Below are positions 24,409 to 42,622 of a stretch of DNA of 64,000 nt, in pieces. Position numbers and translations under genes: made by a program. Source of the DNA: Centrapalus pauciflorus (taxonomy: Eukaryota; Streptophyta; Magnoliopsida; Asterales; Asteraceae). The notes beneath the pieces were generated by a model. It was given only the letters and a program-made list of their open reading frames with translations, was not told the DNA's origin and searched no databases. The stretch is taken from contig JAANYP010002051.1 of the NCBI GenBank assembly GCA_020465985.1, positions 386,001 through 450,000 on the forward strand, read 5' to 3'. Position 1 is the first letter of the stretch. Each line of letters opens with the position of its first letter.

Positions 24409-25010
24409 GGTGGGATTAGGTGGAAAGGGTGGGTGGATGGGGGTGGGGTATGGTGTGGGTAGATTAAGGTGGGTGGGGTAAGGTGGAAAGGGTGGGTGGA
24501 TGCGTGGTGGGGTAGGCTGGGGTGGGGTGGGGTGTGGTGGATGGGGGTGGGGGGTATGGTGGTGGGTAGATTGAGGTGTATAGGGTTAGATTGGGGTAGG
24601 TGTAATGTGGGGTGGGGTAAGGTGGGTCGTGAAGGATAGGTTGGGTGGGGTGGGTCGCTTTAGTGTAGGATAGGGGTGTGTGTGTTTGCGTAAGGGTGGG
24701 GTAAGGTGGGTGGGTTGAGGTGGGTAGGGGTTATGGTGGGGTAGAGGTAAAGTTAGTGTTGGGTAATGTGGTTGGTGGTAGGTAGGTAAGGGGTAAGGTG
24801 TGTGGGGTAAGGGTGGGTGGATAGGTTATGGGTAAGAGTTTGGAGTAGGGTAGGTAGGGGGTAAGGTTGGTGAGGTAGGGGAGGGTGGATAGGTTAAGGG
24901 TAAGGGTTTGGGGTAGGGTGGGCGAAGGTAGGTGTAGAGTGGGTAGGTTGAGGGTAGGATGAGCAGTTGAGGGGTTGGTGGGGACATGGGGTAGGGTATG
25001 GTGGATTATA
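24409..25010 (+). repeat. G-rich, C-poor degenerate minisatellite
   Basis: About 600 bp of the plus strand is built from variants of GGTGGGGTAAGGTGGGTGG and contains hardly any C. Dozens of G-runs of three to six lie within short distances of each other. The complementary strand reads as a low-complexity Pro/Thr/Leu frame (24731-25039) that is not a gene. The repeat unit is not fixed; the sequence drifts between GGGGTAGGG and GGTAAGGGTTTGGGG types. Confidence 0.85.
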
Positions 25011-26058
25011 GATGAAAATTGAAAAATTAAATGAATCAATTTGGATCATGATCCATCTGTCAAAATAATTGGATCATAGGTCATATTATTATTATCCATT
25101 GACTAACGGATTAAATCCATGATCCACTTAATTTGATCTCCAATCCAATCCAAATACATCTATTGGCAGCCAACTTTGTAATAATATACATTATTAGTAC
25201 GTAATAGATATTCATTGGTGTTAAGGTAGGTAGGTTGTGAAATGAATAGAAATAGCAGGTGACACATGGAGTTAAAAGAAATACCTAACTTATGAAAAGA
25301 TGTATCAAAGAGGTACAATTGTAACGAGCGTACATATTGGATCGTCTGCCACATAAGAAAAGCATATAAAAGATTTTCCACCATGTAAATTTTACTAGGC
25401 TCAAAATATATATATATATATTCTAACAACATAACATATGCTGACCAAACAATATATATTATTAGACAAATCAATCGATTTAAATGCAACAAGCTAGCTA
25501 GTTTACCCATCCTGACCCGGCCCACTAACTACACACACTTGTAGGTACCCGTTTCATCTTTAATTAACCAATTACCCTTTGAAAATGATGTTTGTGGTTG
25601 TACGTGGACATAATTAAATCAATATTTATATTTCGTTTTAAATTCAATATCATACTTATTGTCTTTCACAATAATAATCCAACTCTACCTACGTACTCCT
25701 TCAAATTAACCTCCTACTCCTCCTATATTCAAATCTCCAACATATATTTTGTTTTATGATGATAACTTGTTTTAAGAATATGTTAACTTTAATAAACATT
25801 CTCAAGTCCTCTTATATAATATCTTGATATATATCTAACCAATCAGTGCTTTTTTATGCGGATATCCCTTCCCCTTAAAAAACACCAACCGGTTAGATAT
25901 AAATAACCGCTTCATGATCGTCATGTGCTCTCCTTCCGATTTGGCCCCTGAAGATTTCAATTGAAATATACACTGAGGCTAATTTGAGTTGCATATGTGG
26001 AATGATATGATTGCTACACAGTGTTTGCAACCAATATATTTTTCGCACCAGATCATAT
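25011..26058. other. Intergenic DNA, no gene seen
   Basis: It starts with ATTGGATCATGATCC-type near-palindromic words (25040-25150) and then becomes ordinary AT-rich sequence. The minus frame at 25160-25525 has no family motif. Confidence 0.4.
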
Positions 26059-26067
26059 CCCTATATA

Positions 26068-26622
26068 TAGGGGTGTTCAAAAATATCCGAATCCGAGGAT
26101 CCGAGCCGGAAATCCGTAAACCCGAAGTGAAATTATCCGGAATTTCGGATAATCCGAAATTTCGGATTCTGATGCGGATTTTGTATAATTTCGGATATTC
26201 GGATTATCCTAAAATCCGAAATCCAATTTTTTTTTTAAAAAAAAATTATATCTTTTAAAACTTTTTTCATAAGTTATTTGACTAAGAATAATTATATTCT
26301 TTAATTATAAATGTATAATGTCACTCTAACATAATTATAACTCATTTAAATGTATTTTATTATTTTTTGACATGTTTTTTTGTTGTTTTAAGTTTAAAAA
26401 GTGTGATATAATTTCGTTTACGACACAATTACTTTTTTGTATATTAAAAAGTATATATATTTGTATTTTGTATATTTGAATTCATTTTATAATTTTAAGT
26501 TTAAGTAAAAAGTTTAAATTTCGGATTAATCCGAAATTTCGGATATCCGAAATTCGGATACGGATTCGGATAGTAAAAATCATGTATCCGATTTTCGGAT
26601 TATCCGAAAATGAACACCCCTA
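26068..26622. mobile_element. hAT-like non-autonomous element with TCCGAAAT repeats
   Basis: The ends are TAGGGGTGTTCA and TGAACACCCCTA, a perfect 12-bp inverted repeat. The 8-bp duplication CCTATATA lies at 26060-26067 and 26623-26630. Adjacent to each end are runs of ATCCGAAATTTCGGAT-like palindromes that pair with the opposite end. The centre is AT-rich with no coding. Confidence 0.8.
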
Positions 26623-26630
26623 CCTATATA

Positions 26631-28470
26631 TATAGTCTGGATCATGAGAGTACCTTAAATTATCGAGCGTACCAAACGCATCCCATTATGAACAATCATT
26701 CAATGATTTTTTTACATAAACATATATGAACCAATATTGTAAGATTTTTTATTAAAAAGAATCATATATATATACTTTAAGATTCAAAAAATAAATTTTG
26801 TAAATGGTCGAAAAAAAATCATGTGAATGATTATTCACTTGGATAACCATTTACATAAAGTGATCGTGATGCACAATTTTCTCATGTGATGCACAATCCT
26901 CTCTGCATGATGTATTATACTTTAGCGATGCATTGTGGTATTCCACGATTTTTTGATACATGAAGGTTTTTCATTGACACTATGCATTAGGAAACCACGA
27001 GTAACCAAAAATGCATTACTTATATATTAATAGTGCATTAAGGAAATTTTCTAATGCTTAATATAAATCTTATTAAATTATAAGATTTAATTTATTTTTA
27101 TTTATTTTCATTAAATTAGGAAACTAAATCAATTTATTAACAACCTTATCCTTTCTATCAGCCACCCTTTTTTTCTTGCGGCCGGCCACCGTTAGACCCA
27201 CCACTGTCGTCGTTGTCCACCATCCACCATCGTTGTGTATCGTGTTTGTGATGAATACGAAGATAATGAAGGATGAACACCAACATTGTGTATCGTGTTG
27301 TGTATCGCTAGACCCACCACCATCACGAAGATTATGATGATAATGACGATGAAAATACCACTTAAAATCATGTGTGTAACTTTAATTTAAACATGAGTGT
27401 GAAAAAAAATTATTTTTTTTAAATATGATACCTTCGGGTGAATTCAATTTTAATGTGGTACTTTTTTAAACCTAAGTCTCTCTGTATACACACACATATT
27501 TTGGTGTGCGTAAGTTCAATAGATTGAGACGATGCATATAGCAAGTTGGGCCACTTGTCAAGTATGTTGATAAGTAATCATTTAGCGTTTCTGAGTGTTG
27601 TAAAATTGAAAGATCAAGATCAATAAAGGCAAAGAGTTTAATTGTGGCTAGGATTGGATTTGAGCAATAAATTTTATCGCCAAAATTTATAGTAATGAAA
27701 GAGATGCATTTGTTTGGAATTTAAGTACAATTTTAATGTCTATAAATGTTTAATTTGTAAATGAAATCTCCACCGATTATGTGTATTGTGATGATATTGC
27801 TTCTACTTCTTGATCTTTTTTAGTTAAGCAAAGTGAAACTTTGCATGAAACATAACAAAAACTTTTGGATTCCACTCATCCTCCTTTTGAACGCATCATT
27901 AATCTTTTTCTTCTTCAAGAAATGAAAAGTGTCTAGTATTTGGTATTACTTGTTGCTTTTAAAATTCTCCAATGTATTCAATAAGTATTTATAATAAAAT
28001 TCTCCAATGTATTCAATAAGTATTTATAAATAGATTGTAATCTCGACACAATTATTATGAGTAAATGGTTGATGGCGTCGTACGTTTTATATAATTAGTC
28101 AAATGCATAAAACCAAATGTTTAGATTAAAGGGTCATCTACACCATAGGATTATAATATAACACTAGGGATAAGATAGTAAATATGCAATTAACACTAAA
28201 TTAAGGGAAGCCCATAAAGTTTGATTTCTAACTTTGACAATTATTTTGACTATTTTAATATTGAATGTATATGCAGTGTTGCATATATAATATATAGCAT
28301 TATTTCGACATTGACATTGAATGATCTCGATATAATATATTGAATGTCGCCTGGGTAATTTTTTTTACGAAAAAAAAACACGTAAAATTTTTTCGAAAAA
28401 AATATCATGACCGGTCTCGTTTTAAATAGTATAAAAATCTCGTTTTTATGATATAATTTTTTAATATAAT
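26631..28470. other. Intergenic DNA with small duplications
   Basis: No gene is seen. TGTGTATCGTGTTTGTGATG and related words recur at 27233-27310. A 33-bp direct tandem duplication containing ATTCTCCAATGTATTC lies at 27961-28028. The part from 26640 to about 27475 starts GAGAGTACC and ends GGTACTT, possibly an old relative of the fold-back MITE at 5124. Confidence 0.4.
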
Positions 28471-28471
28471 A

Positions 28472-29177
28472 ACTAGTTTATAACCCACATATTATGTGGA
28501 TATTTTTAATTAAATTTATTTATATAAAATGTATATGAGTAAAAATAAAAACATACAAAAATAATAATTGTGTTTATTTTTTATTATTTACAGATTAAAA
28601 AATAGAGTATGTTTATATTTTTTTTAAAATATTAAATTGTATTCATCTTTTATTTTTTATAAGTTGTAATTCTCTTTTTGGTGAACGTAGAGGTGACACG
28701 TGACATTTGATGTTTTCCTTTGTTATGTCCCACGTAAATACGTGAATAAAATTTTATTTCTAATTTAATAAATTTTAATTGATAAAAATTGAGATTTCAC
28801 TTTATATAATATAATACTTATATATTTTATTATAAATTAATATTTATAGATTAAAAATTACAAGTGTATTTATCTTTTTAATAATAATAATTGTATTTAT
28901 ATTTTATTATTTATAGATTCAAAAATAATAAAGTGAATTTATCTATTTAAAATAATAAATTGTATTTATCTTTTTTTATAATAATAAGTTGTATTTATCT
29001 TTTATTTAAAAATAAAATTATAATAATAAGTTGTATTTATCTTTTATTTAAAAATAAAATTATAATAATGAGTTGTATTTATCTTTTATTTAAAAATAAG
29101 AGTTGTATGTATCTTTTGTGGTTTAACGTGGAAGCGACACGTATGCGTTTGATGTTCTCTTTTATTATATATATAGA
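28472..29177 (-). mobile_element. Non-autonomous Helitron, minus orientation
   Basis: On the minus strand the element starts TCTATATATATAATAAAAG at 29177 with host A before it. It ends with the hairpin CCACATAATATGTGG, a short AT spacer and CTAGT at 28472, followed by host T. Both junctions match the A|TC...CTRRT|T rule exactly. The interior contains three to four tandem copies of a roughly 57-bp AT-rich unit (about 28960-29110, AAGTTGTATTTATCTTTTAT). No Rep/helicase is present. Confidence 0.8.
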
Positions 29178-30160
29178 TTAATCATATTAATGTTATCTTA
29201 ATTTAAAAAATAGGATCAGCCCTAAGGAGAATGACTAAAACTTTTTTAAGAAATTGTATGTTGTAATTTTAAAAAGACATTACTTTTCTAGCTTAGGCAA
29301 ACCTATTTAAAAGACTAGTATGTTGCATTTTTAAAAATTTTTAAAAATACATTATTCTTTTATCTCGTCCTGAACATGAAAATACTTAGGACCGGCCAAT
29401 GTTATGTAAAAAAAATAAAAATTTTAATCATTTGTAGTGTTACTTCCTGTACCATGTAAAAGATTTAATACTCATTTGATCTTAATTGAAAGTTATCATC
29501 ATATACATATGCATAAGCTAGAACAAACGGAAAAAAAAAAAAGATGACCAAAAATATTAGAAAAATAATCAAAAAGGGTGAGTTTAATGCATAGTGATGA
29601 CATGATGGGGTTAAAAAAGAACGATGAACTAGTTGGAATCCTTCATAAACCTAAAGAGCATGCATTTGATCCATCATCCATGGGTTAGATTTGGGGAAAG
29701 AAGTAGAAGAGCATGGAGAAAGAGAGGTCATCCTAGAAAGTGAGGTTAATGGTGAATTACATCTATAAAATTATCTTATTAAGCTTAAAATATTAAAACT
29801 GATTTTTTAATTTTTAAAAACTCAGTTTATCCATTATAATTAGGACTTTATTAGTCAAATTTCACATAACCAATAAAAAAAAAATTTAACCTGAGAACTT
29901 TTGTAGATCAAATAACATGAAGATAAAAAATACAAAACCATAAAAACATGTTCGCAACGTGCAAGTGCACGTCAGCACGTGCGGGTGGTATGCAGCGGTT
30001 TGAAATGAATAAAAATAAAAAAAAAAAAAAAATGTTAAAAGTAAGAGAGACGGTTAAAATTGGGAGGTAGGGCGAGTTTGATGATAGAGTCAATAATATT
30101 GGAGAGGTTAAAGCAAGCCAATAGAAAAAGGCGGTTTGGGTGAATACAAAACTTCAATTC
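29178..30160. other. Intergenic DNA upstream of the 30.2-31.5 kb gene
   Basis: AT-rich. A segment at 29790-29945 shares words (AATTTCACA, AAAAACATG) with the centre of the fold-back element near 7330-7460. A poly(A) run lies at 30016-30031. No coding is seen. Confidence 0.4.
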
Positions 30161-30171
30161 TAAATATCCTC

Positions 30172-30196
30172 CTCCCTCCCTCCCTCCCTCCCTCCC
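30172..30196. promoter_or_regulatory. (TCCC)n tract at a probable promoter
   Basis: Six consecutive TCCC units followed by CCGGCCCCTCCTCTG, then a GC-richer stretch up to 30290. In plants such pyrimidine tracts are common just upstream of, or within, 5' leaders. The first GT donor after it (GGTACCCC, about 30290) and the acceptor TTTATAG at 31254-31260 suggest a leader intron for the ORF at 31280. Confidence 0.4.
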
Positions 30197-31279
30197 CGGC
30201 CCCTCCTCTGCTCTGCTTTCACCCTAACGCCGAGGGTCGGAGGTCGTCGTTCTTTCACCGCTAACTCACCACCTTAAGCTTAAGGTTAAGGTACCCCCTA
30301 CCCTCCCCTCCCCTTTTTCACTTCTATCTCTCCTTATTAGGCTATTATGGATGGATTTTTATTTTCTCTTCTTTACTTCATTTTATTGTAAGCTTTTTTT
30401 TTTTTTTTTTTAATTTAGTTTCTGTAATCAACAGTTTTGTTTATAACCTAGCTAATTTCTTTCTTTATTTCTGAATCTGATTAGATCTGTTTAAGATTAT
30501 ATTATAAATGTTATGAAGCTGCTGAACTTAATAACAGCAATGAAAACGAGGAAACCGTTGTAGGGTTCGCAAATGTTTTCCTCTGTTTTTCGAAATATAA
30601 ATGTTGACTTTTCTCGTCATTCTAGTCAATTTAAGATCCAGAATTGATGTTGAATTACTCAAGTTAAATGGAAATAATAATAATAAAAAAAGAAGCATCT
30701 TACATTCTTTCTGATTTTGTAGAAACGTAATATGAAACAGAATTCTGAAAGGTATCAAATCTCAATATCCAATTGAAATCATGCAAATTTTTTGGTTTTA
30801 AAAACGCATGTTTGACCGGAAAGTCACAAACAGAAATCAAATTTCCGATATGAATCTGGCTTGATTGTTAGTCGGTGCTATATTCCTATATATAAAGACG
30901 GGAAACACATCTAAATAGAAATAGACTGGACAATGCAAATGAACTTTTGCCAACTAGAGTTTTGTTTCTCTATGAAACAAAAACATATTAGATTGTTTCG
31001 TAGATAATGCATGCCAATAATACAAGTTTAACCATTGTTTCTGAAGTCATAAGCTCTTTTTGAACACTTATATCTTCACGTGGAAAGATATTTTATTCTG
31101 ACCGCAGACATGAAAAAGACTTCAGACATTTGATCACTTAGAAAACAAACGACACCAATGTCTTAACTCTTATGGAGACGTTGTTTGTATTTAAGTAAGA
31201 TTAACAATCGATTCGTCATATGATGACAAGAAATTAATAATATTTTTGGACTATTTATAGGTCAGGCATACAAAGTTAT

Positions 31280-31528
31280 ATGGGTTATAGACCACAATTA
31301 GAGAAGGTTTCCTTGGAGCGTGTAAGAGAATCTCTCATCGCCATCTCTTATTGTGTGCCCGAAAGGCTTTCACTTATGACTGAACCTGAAATTTCCAACG
31401 GTGAAGACGATTTTGCAGTTGCAGAGACTAAAGTTGAGGCGGTCATTGATGAACTCATATCCATTGCTTCTTATACCCCATTCATGAATTGTGCGCGTAA
31501 CAATTGCAATGGCTCTGCTGCCGTTTAA
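31280..31528 (+). CDS. Possible small gene of unknown function (82 aa)
   Basis: An ATG at 31280 opens an 82-residue frame ending at TAA 31526-31528. It has higher GC and more balanced composition than its surroundings, and begins MGYRPQLEKVSLERVRESL. No database family is recognised. The N-terminal half looks amphipathic-helical, the middle is acidic (EISNGEDD) and the end is Cys/Asn-containing. A plausible gene model has a non-coding first exon at about 30200-30290, an intron of about 970 bp with GT..AG borders, and this exon starting near 31261. The ATG would then be the first in the message. It could equally be the last exon of a larger, partly lost gene. No membrane segment or signal peptide is seen. 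Confidence 0.4.
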   Translation: MGYRPQLEKVSLERVRESLIAISYCVPERLSLMTEPEISNGEDDFAVAETKVEAVIDELISIASYTPFMNCARNNCNGSAAV

Positions 31529-31997
31529 AACTCCCCATCATTTCAACAAATCCATGTTAATACTATGCCTTACGTTTTAAATCCGAATGGATACAAGTAA
31601 AAAAAGAACGACATCAATCTTTAAGGACAACTAGCAATGTAAATGTATAATATGGATCGTTGAGATTAATCGAAGATGATAAAATCTCAATATTTGATTG
31701 AACTATTATTTTGTACAATGAATGGATGTTATGTTTTATTATATGATTTATATATTATGGATATTCATCCCTTCTTTTGGTATATATTCTTTTTCACATT
31801 AGACCTTAAACCAATAAACAGTGGTATTAGATTCAACATATGTCAATGTGTATCATATCGTAATATGTAGATAAACCGACGTAAAACCTTCAAATAATAT
31901 AAATTATTTGAAATAACTGAGATTTCAGTTGGTTAAAGTTGAGGAAGAAATGAAAAAGAAAAGGAAAAAAATCGAAGGACATCGTGTATGTTCAAGT
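31529..31997. other. Short intergenic interval
   Basis: It carries the 3' flanks of the 31280 ORF and of the minus-strand H-protein gene, whose reading directions converge here. AT-rich; nothing else recognised. Confidence 0.5.
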
Positions 31998-33385
31998 CTA
32001 GTGAGCAGCATCTTCTTCTTCGCAGAACTTTGTGTACTCTTTTGCATCCATTAAAGATTCCAACTCCGAGGGGTTGCTTGGTTTCACCTTAATCATCCAC
32101 CCATCTTCATACGGGCTCGTATTAATCTTTTAACATTTGCCAAGTAAGTTTGTAAGTCATAGAGAACATTGTCCCAGCAGTAATTTCGTCTCTTAAGATC
32201 AAACAAACTAGAGTTCGTTAATTACTGAGTTTCTAACGAATGCTTAGAAAACTCGTATGAACTTGAATTCAAACAGTAACTCATTTGATCTTAAAATTCA
32301 TTCAGTATATTCAATTCAAGCAAAGAGTAACAAGATTGTAAGAGCGTTAGATGGGTGAGAATTACCAAACCAGGAGTCTCAGAGAGCTTTGAGTTGACCT
32401 CGACGATCTCTCCAGAAATCGGGGAGTTAACATCACTGGTGGCTTTGACACTTTCTACTGCTCCGAATCCTGTGCCTTTGGTCACTGAGCCACCTTTCTC
32501 TGGCGAATCCACAAACACCACCTCACCAAGATGGCCCTGCATTTAATTTCCAATATATAACAAGATATTTGGGCTACATTACAAATCCATAACAATATAC
32601 AACCTTTTATCACACAATTATATAATGGTAACATAACTCTTAGTCTTATGCTTAGAATAAAAGAGTCTTCAGCTCGTGAAGAAACAGATTTTAATCATCT
32701 AATAACACGACTCTGGTACGACAAGACTAGTCAAGTTTACACGAACCCATATGAGCTACTTAAAGTTATATGGGTTTCTTAGCATGTTAAACCAATTAAG
32801 TGAAGTTTATCTAAGATCATAAGGACAGTTAAATTTGTATTTTTATTCAAAAGATTTTCGTATGTACATATGAAATCGCTAAAACGAAATGAATGAACTT
32901 TTGCCTAGAGAAACCCAAGTCCGAGTTTTTCTGGCATAACTAGTTACAAGTCTAGTCTGAAGCTATCAACTTTTTCTCAAACCAAGATAGTTCGGCCCGA
33001 CTTGACTCGAATCATATACATCCCAGAAATAACTTAAAAAGGAAAACTTGAGTTTCTTTAAAGAGGAGGAGAAAAGAGAACCTGAGCATGGTCAGTAATA
33101 CCAATAGTAGCAACAGAGCCTTCATGCTTCACCCATTCATGGGAAGTTGCATACTTCAAACCATCCAAAACTGCAATGCACATATGAAATTCCCATATTG
33201 ACCTCTGAGAAATGTTTGTTTCCTATCCAAAGAAGAAACAAACACACAAAGTAAGAGAAGGAAGAAGGGTAGAAATGTAAATTACCTGAAGAGAAGCATC
33301 TTGAAAGAGGGGAGAAATGAGGTCTGGAAACAGTGGATAGCCTTAGAGCATTGGCTGTGGAGGAAGCCCACATTCTAAGAGCCAT
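31998..33385 (-). CDS. GDCH: Glycine decarboxylase complex H-protein, mitochondrial
   Basis: The H-protein carries a lipoyl arm that shuttles the aminomethyl group between the P, T and L proteins of the mitochondrial glycine cleavage system, which is central to photorespiration. The gene has four exons on the minus strand: 33385-33286, 33170-33082, 32536-32366 and 32126-31998. All introns are GT..AG and the spliced frame of 489 bp encodes 162 residues, the usual plant size. Residues 1-33 form a Ser/Arg-rich mitochondrial targeting peptide (MALRMWASS...). The mature domain follows with YATSHEWVK and [10 protein letters not shown]. The lipoylated lysine is K94 in [12 protein letters not shown]. 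The C-terminus is acidic (CEEEDAAH). The start is the first ATG, preceded by a CT-rich leader (33410-33470). No defect is seen. Confidence 0.96.
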
Positions 33386-34018
33386 CTTTTAGTATGTGTG
33401 GTTTTGGGTGTGGGTGGAGAAGGAGAAGGAGAAGGAGAAGTAGAAGCACAGAAGCAGCAGCAGCACATGTGAATGTGATGGGGATTGGGTAGTGGTGTTT
33501 TTAGTAGGTTTTTGTTATCTTTAGATGAATGGTTGGCAATGAAGGCCTCATCCTATGAACTCCTTTTAACGGCTACTTTCGTTTCTATTTTTTTCATTTT
33601 CTCCCCCCATACTATTGGATATCCCTATCCTTTATTATTACTTAAACTTTTTTTATTAATAATATATAATTCCAACGGTTTAAGACTGATTTAATACTAT
33701 TATTAGCCTCAAGTTCATGATGGCTGCTTGCTACGACAATAGTTTTAGTTTTGGGCACATGCATGCATGTCTCTCTTGTAACAACAATCAACTCATTATC
33801 ATTGATAAAAGCTAGAAATGTATCCTTATAAATTGGTGATATAATAATGTAGATATTTAATATTGGATTCATTTTCATAATATAAACATGCATAAAAAAG
33901 GAAAATATAATGAAATAATGATAATAATAAAAAACCTTGAATGGTTTGGTGAGACGTTTATTTATATTATATATTAATGGATGTATTTTTAAAATGAATC
34001 AATGAAGTTAAGTAATAA
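33386..34018. promoter_or_regulatory. GDCH 5' leader and upstream region
   Basis: On the minus strand the sequence just before the ATG is a CTT/TCC-rich leader with a short (GCT)n run, common in highly expressed photosynthetic genes. Further upstream it becomes AT-rich. No TATA box can be fixed with confidence. Confidence 0.35.
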
Positions 34019-34135
34019 CCTCATAGTAATGGTGTAATGGTTGAGCCTTAAGATTTTTCAATGAAGATCCTGAGTTTGACTCTCACAGGCTTCAACTTCT
34101 TGAGGTTACTTGCCTTTTTAAAAAAAATTTAATTA
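34019..34135 (+). mobile_element. tRNA-derived SINE (candidate)
   Basis: TGGTGTAATGGTTG matches a polymerase III A box, and about 30 bp later GAGTTTGACTCTC matches a B box. The unit ends in an A-rich tail after a TTTTT run (34115-34130). The length is near 115 bp. No convincing target duplication was found. Confidence 0.4.
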
Positions 34136-35045
34136 ATACAATATGAATGAACATAATTGTGTTTATAATGAATGAACAAAGCTATCGTATACATGTTTTG
34201 TATAGTTATATAGATAAAAGAAAAAATTTTATTTGAAAGCACCAAGTAAAATGTTAAAATCATTAATTAATAGTTGAACGTCTTTTAAACCTTATATCAA
34301 TCAAACATTTCAAAATTCATGGACCAGAATTTAACTTTAGAAATATTATAAAAAATACATATATGAAGGACAGAAGCAATCCATTTTTACTTTTTAGTTG
34401 CCCTTTATTCTGGGTTGTGATTCTTGTGGTCTTTTGGTTTAACTAGCACTAACCATGTTTTTTTTTATAATCAATCTTGAGTTTAAGATTCGACATTTAA
34501 CAAACATGGCTTTCTACTATTTTTAAAAAAAAATTGAAGTGTCAAATACTCAAATTCATCGTCATGCCCACTCATATAAATAGTAGGAATGATTAAATAG
34601 TCACAAGAAAACATTCAACCGAAGTACAAATAACCATGAATTCAAATCAATTGTCATGATATTCACAGCTGCATAAGCCGAACCGCATCATGCTTATCAT
34701 TTTAGCACAGATAAAACCACATCGTACTAAATAACTTAATTCAAAACCGAGTCAAAATCTGTTGTGATTGTATAAAGATCTTCTTACACATGGGATTCTA
34801 GTGGCATTACAAATGTATCAATTGAAATTTGAAAGGCAGAAACAACGAAATTGTTACATACATTTGTGGTAAAGGATAATACCCAACCAAAATAAACAAG
34901 ACAACTGTTCCGGCAAGTTGAATATATTTGTTTCCAACTTTTTACGCATGCATCAGGAACTTCACGAGTCGGAGCAAATTGTTCAAACAGTATCATGATT
35001 AACAGCCATTGGAGTTGGTGTGGAGAAATGTCAAACAAGTCATGA
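34136..35045. other. Intergenic DNA and RABH 3' flank
   Basis: The part nearest 35045 is the 3' UTR of the minus-strand RABH gene. The remainder is AT-rich with no recognised feature. Confidence 0.45.
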
Positions 35046-40542
<5,497 letters not shown>

Positions 40543-42250
40543 GAGTAAATTACAAAAATGGTCCCTGTGGTTTGCATAAAATTTTGGATCCGGTCCTTGT
40601 GGTTTCAATTTTGCATAAACGGTCATTATTTGCATAGTTTACTTGCAGAAATGGTCCCTCTGTCTCATTTATTTTCCTAAATGACAATTATACCCTTCTT
40701 CTTAATAACAATTTTGGTCCCTTTCTTTTCATTAATTTTGTTTTTGTTTTAAATTATAAATCTTATTTTAATAAATGGTGATTTAATTAATTTATTAGTA
40801 TTATTATTATTACTACTTAAAATGTATTTATTTTTTATTAAAGTTATATTTTTATCTATTTAATAAATATATTTTACATTTCTATTACGTATTTAGTTTA
40901 CTTATTAAAATTTTATTTATATTATATTTTATTATTATAATTTTGGTATGGTTTTTTATGTTTCCATCTATTTATTTCATTACATTAATATATTTTGATT
41001 TCACTATACCTTTTTAGTTTTTAAGAAAAATATATAAACTTAGGATTTAATTCATTTGGATTTAGATATTTGTTACATTATTATTTTGGTTTAAACTTGA
41101 TATTTTATTTGTTTTGATTTAAACATTTTGTTACATTAAAACATTTAAATCAAAATAAATAAAAATGTTAGATTTATATAGTTTTCTTGTAAATTATAAT
41201 TAAACCAAAACATATTAATATAATAAAATATATATGTCATAACAAATGAATTGTTATGTTTATATATTTTATTCGAAAGTTATAACCTACTTCAAAACGT
41301 ATTAACCTAACAAAAAAAATTTAATATTTTATTATACTAATATGTTACGGTTTAAATAAATTTTAATTTATCCTACGTTTCATTTATTATTTTTAATATG
41401 ATTATATTGTTACATTAATACGATTCGAATTAATTATAATTTTTAAGGAAAAAAAATATAAACTTAGCATTTTTTTATTTTGATTTTTAATTTTTTGTTA
41501 GGTTAATACGTTTTAAGTTTGTTACAACTTTCAAGTAAAAAATATAAACATAACATTTTATTCGTTATGATTTAAATATTTTGTTATAGTAATATGTTTT
41601 GGTTTATTTATAATCTACAATAAAACTATATAAACCTGAATATTTGTTTTGACTTAAATGTTTTAATGTAACCAAATATTTGAATCAAAACAAATAGAAT
41701 ATTAAAGTTAAACCGAAATAATAATGTAACAAATATCTAAATCCAAACGAATTAAATCCTAAGTTTATATATTTTCTTTAAAAATGTATAATGAAATCAA
41801 AATATATTAACCTAATGAAATAAATAGATGGAAACATACAAAATACAAAAAAAAAACATATAAATATATAACAATGAAATCTTATATAAATAAAGTTATA
41901 ATAAATAAATTAAATACACAATCGAAACGTAAAAAAAATAAATTAATTGATAAAAATATAACTTTAATAAAAAATAAATACATCTTTAATAATAATAATA
42001 AATTAATTAAATCATTATTTATTAAATTGAGATTTAAAATTTAAAAACAAAAACAAAATTCATTAAAAGAAAAGGACCAAAATTGTTATTAATGAAAAGG
42101 GTATAATTGTCAATAAGGAAAAGAAATGAGATGGAGGACCATCTATGCAAGTAAACTATGCAAATAAGGACCCTTTATGCAAAATTGAAACCACAGGGAC
42201 CAAATCCAAATTTTTATACAAACCACAGGGACCATTTTTGTAATTTACTC
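40543..42250. mobile_element. Fold-back Mutator-like element (intact ends)
   Basis: The ends are GAGTAAATTACAAAAATGG and CCATTTTTGTAATTTACTC. A 9-bp target duplication, TAATTTTTA, lies at 40534-40542 and 42251-42259, as expected for the Mutator superfamily. The outer 180 bp of both arms are closely matched (TGGTCCCTGTGGTTTG, CCTTGTGGTTTCAATTTTGC). Weaker complementarity continues to the centre near 41395, so nearly the whole 1.7 kb is one inverted repeat. No transposase is encoded. Related ends occur at 6658, about 59000-59194 and in the duplicate at 61537. Confidence 0.85.
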
Positions 42251-42622
42251 TAATTTTTAATTGCAAACGTAAATACAATAATTTAAAGAATATTACCTTT
42301 TATTTTCAGTTATTCAAAACGATACATTAATTAAGAATGATTATTCAAAACGATACATTATTTAGCAATTAAATTTTAATTTAGTTTTCTATTTTGAAAT
42401 TTTGATTAAAAGTAATAGTTAAATGTGTACAAATTATGATAGTTTAATGGTCAAATGTGTAAAAAAATATAATAGTTTGGTGGTTAAATGTGTACAAGAT
42501 ATGATAGTTAAGTGACCAAATGTGTACAGAATAATAATAATTGTCTGTAATAAAATATTAAACGCACTAATCAAGTCAATTCCCTTTTCATTAACAATTA
42601 TTCTAATTCGTGACTTTTATGA

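Noticed and set aside
24409..25010. Interstitial telomere array
   Set aside because: GGTTAGGG-like words occur but there is no consecutive TTTAGGG repeat.
24731..25039. Minus-strand 102-residue frame rich in Pro, Thr and Leu
   Set aside because: It is a translation of the C-rich complement of the G-rich minisatellite; low complexity explains the lack of stops.
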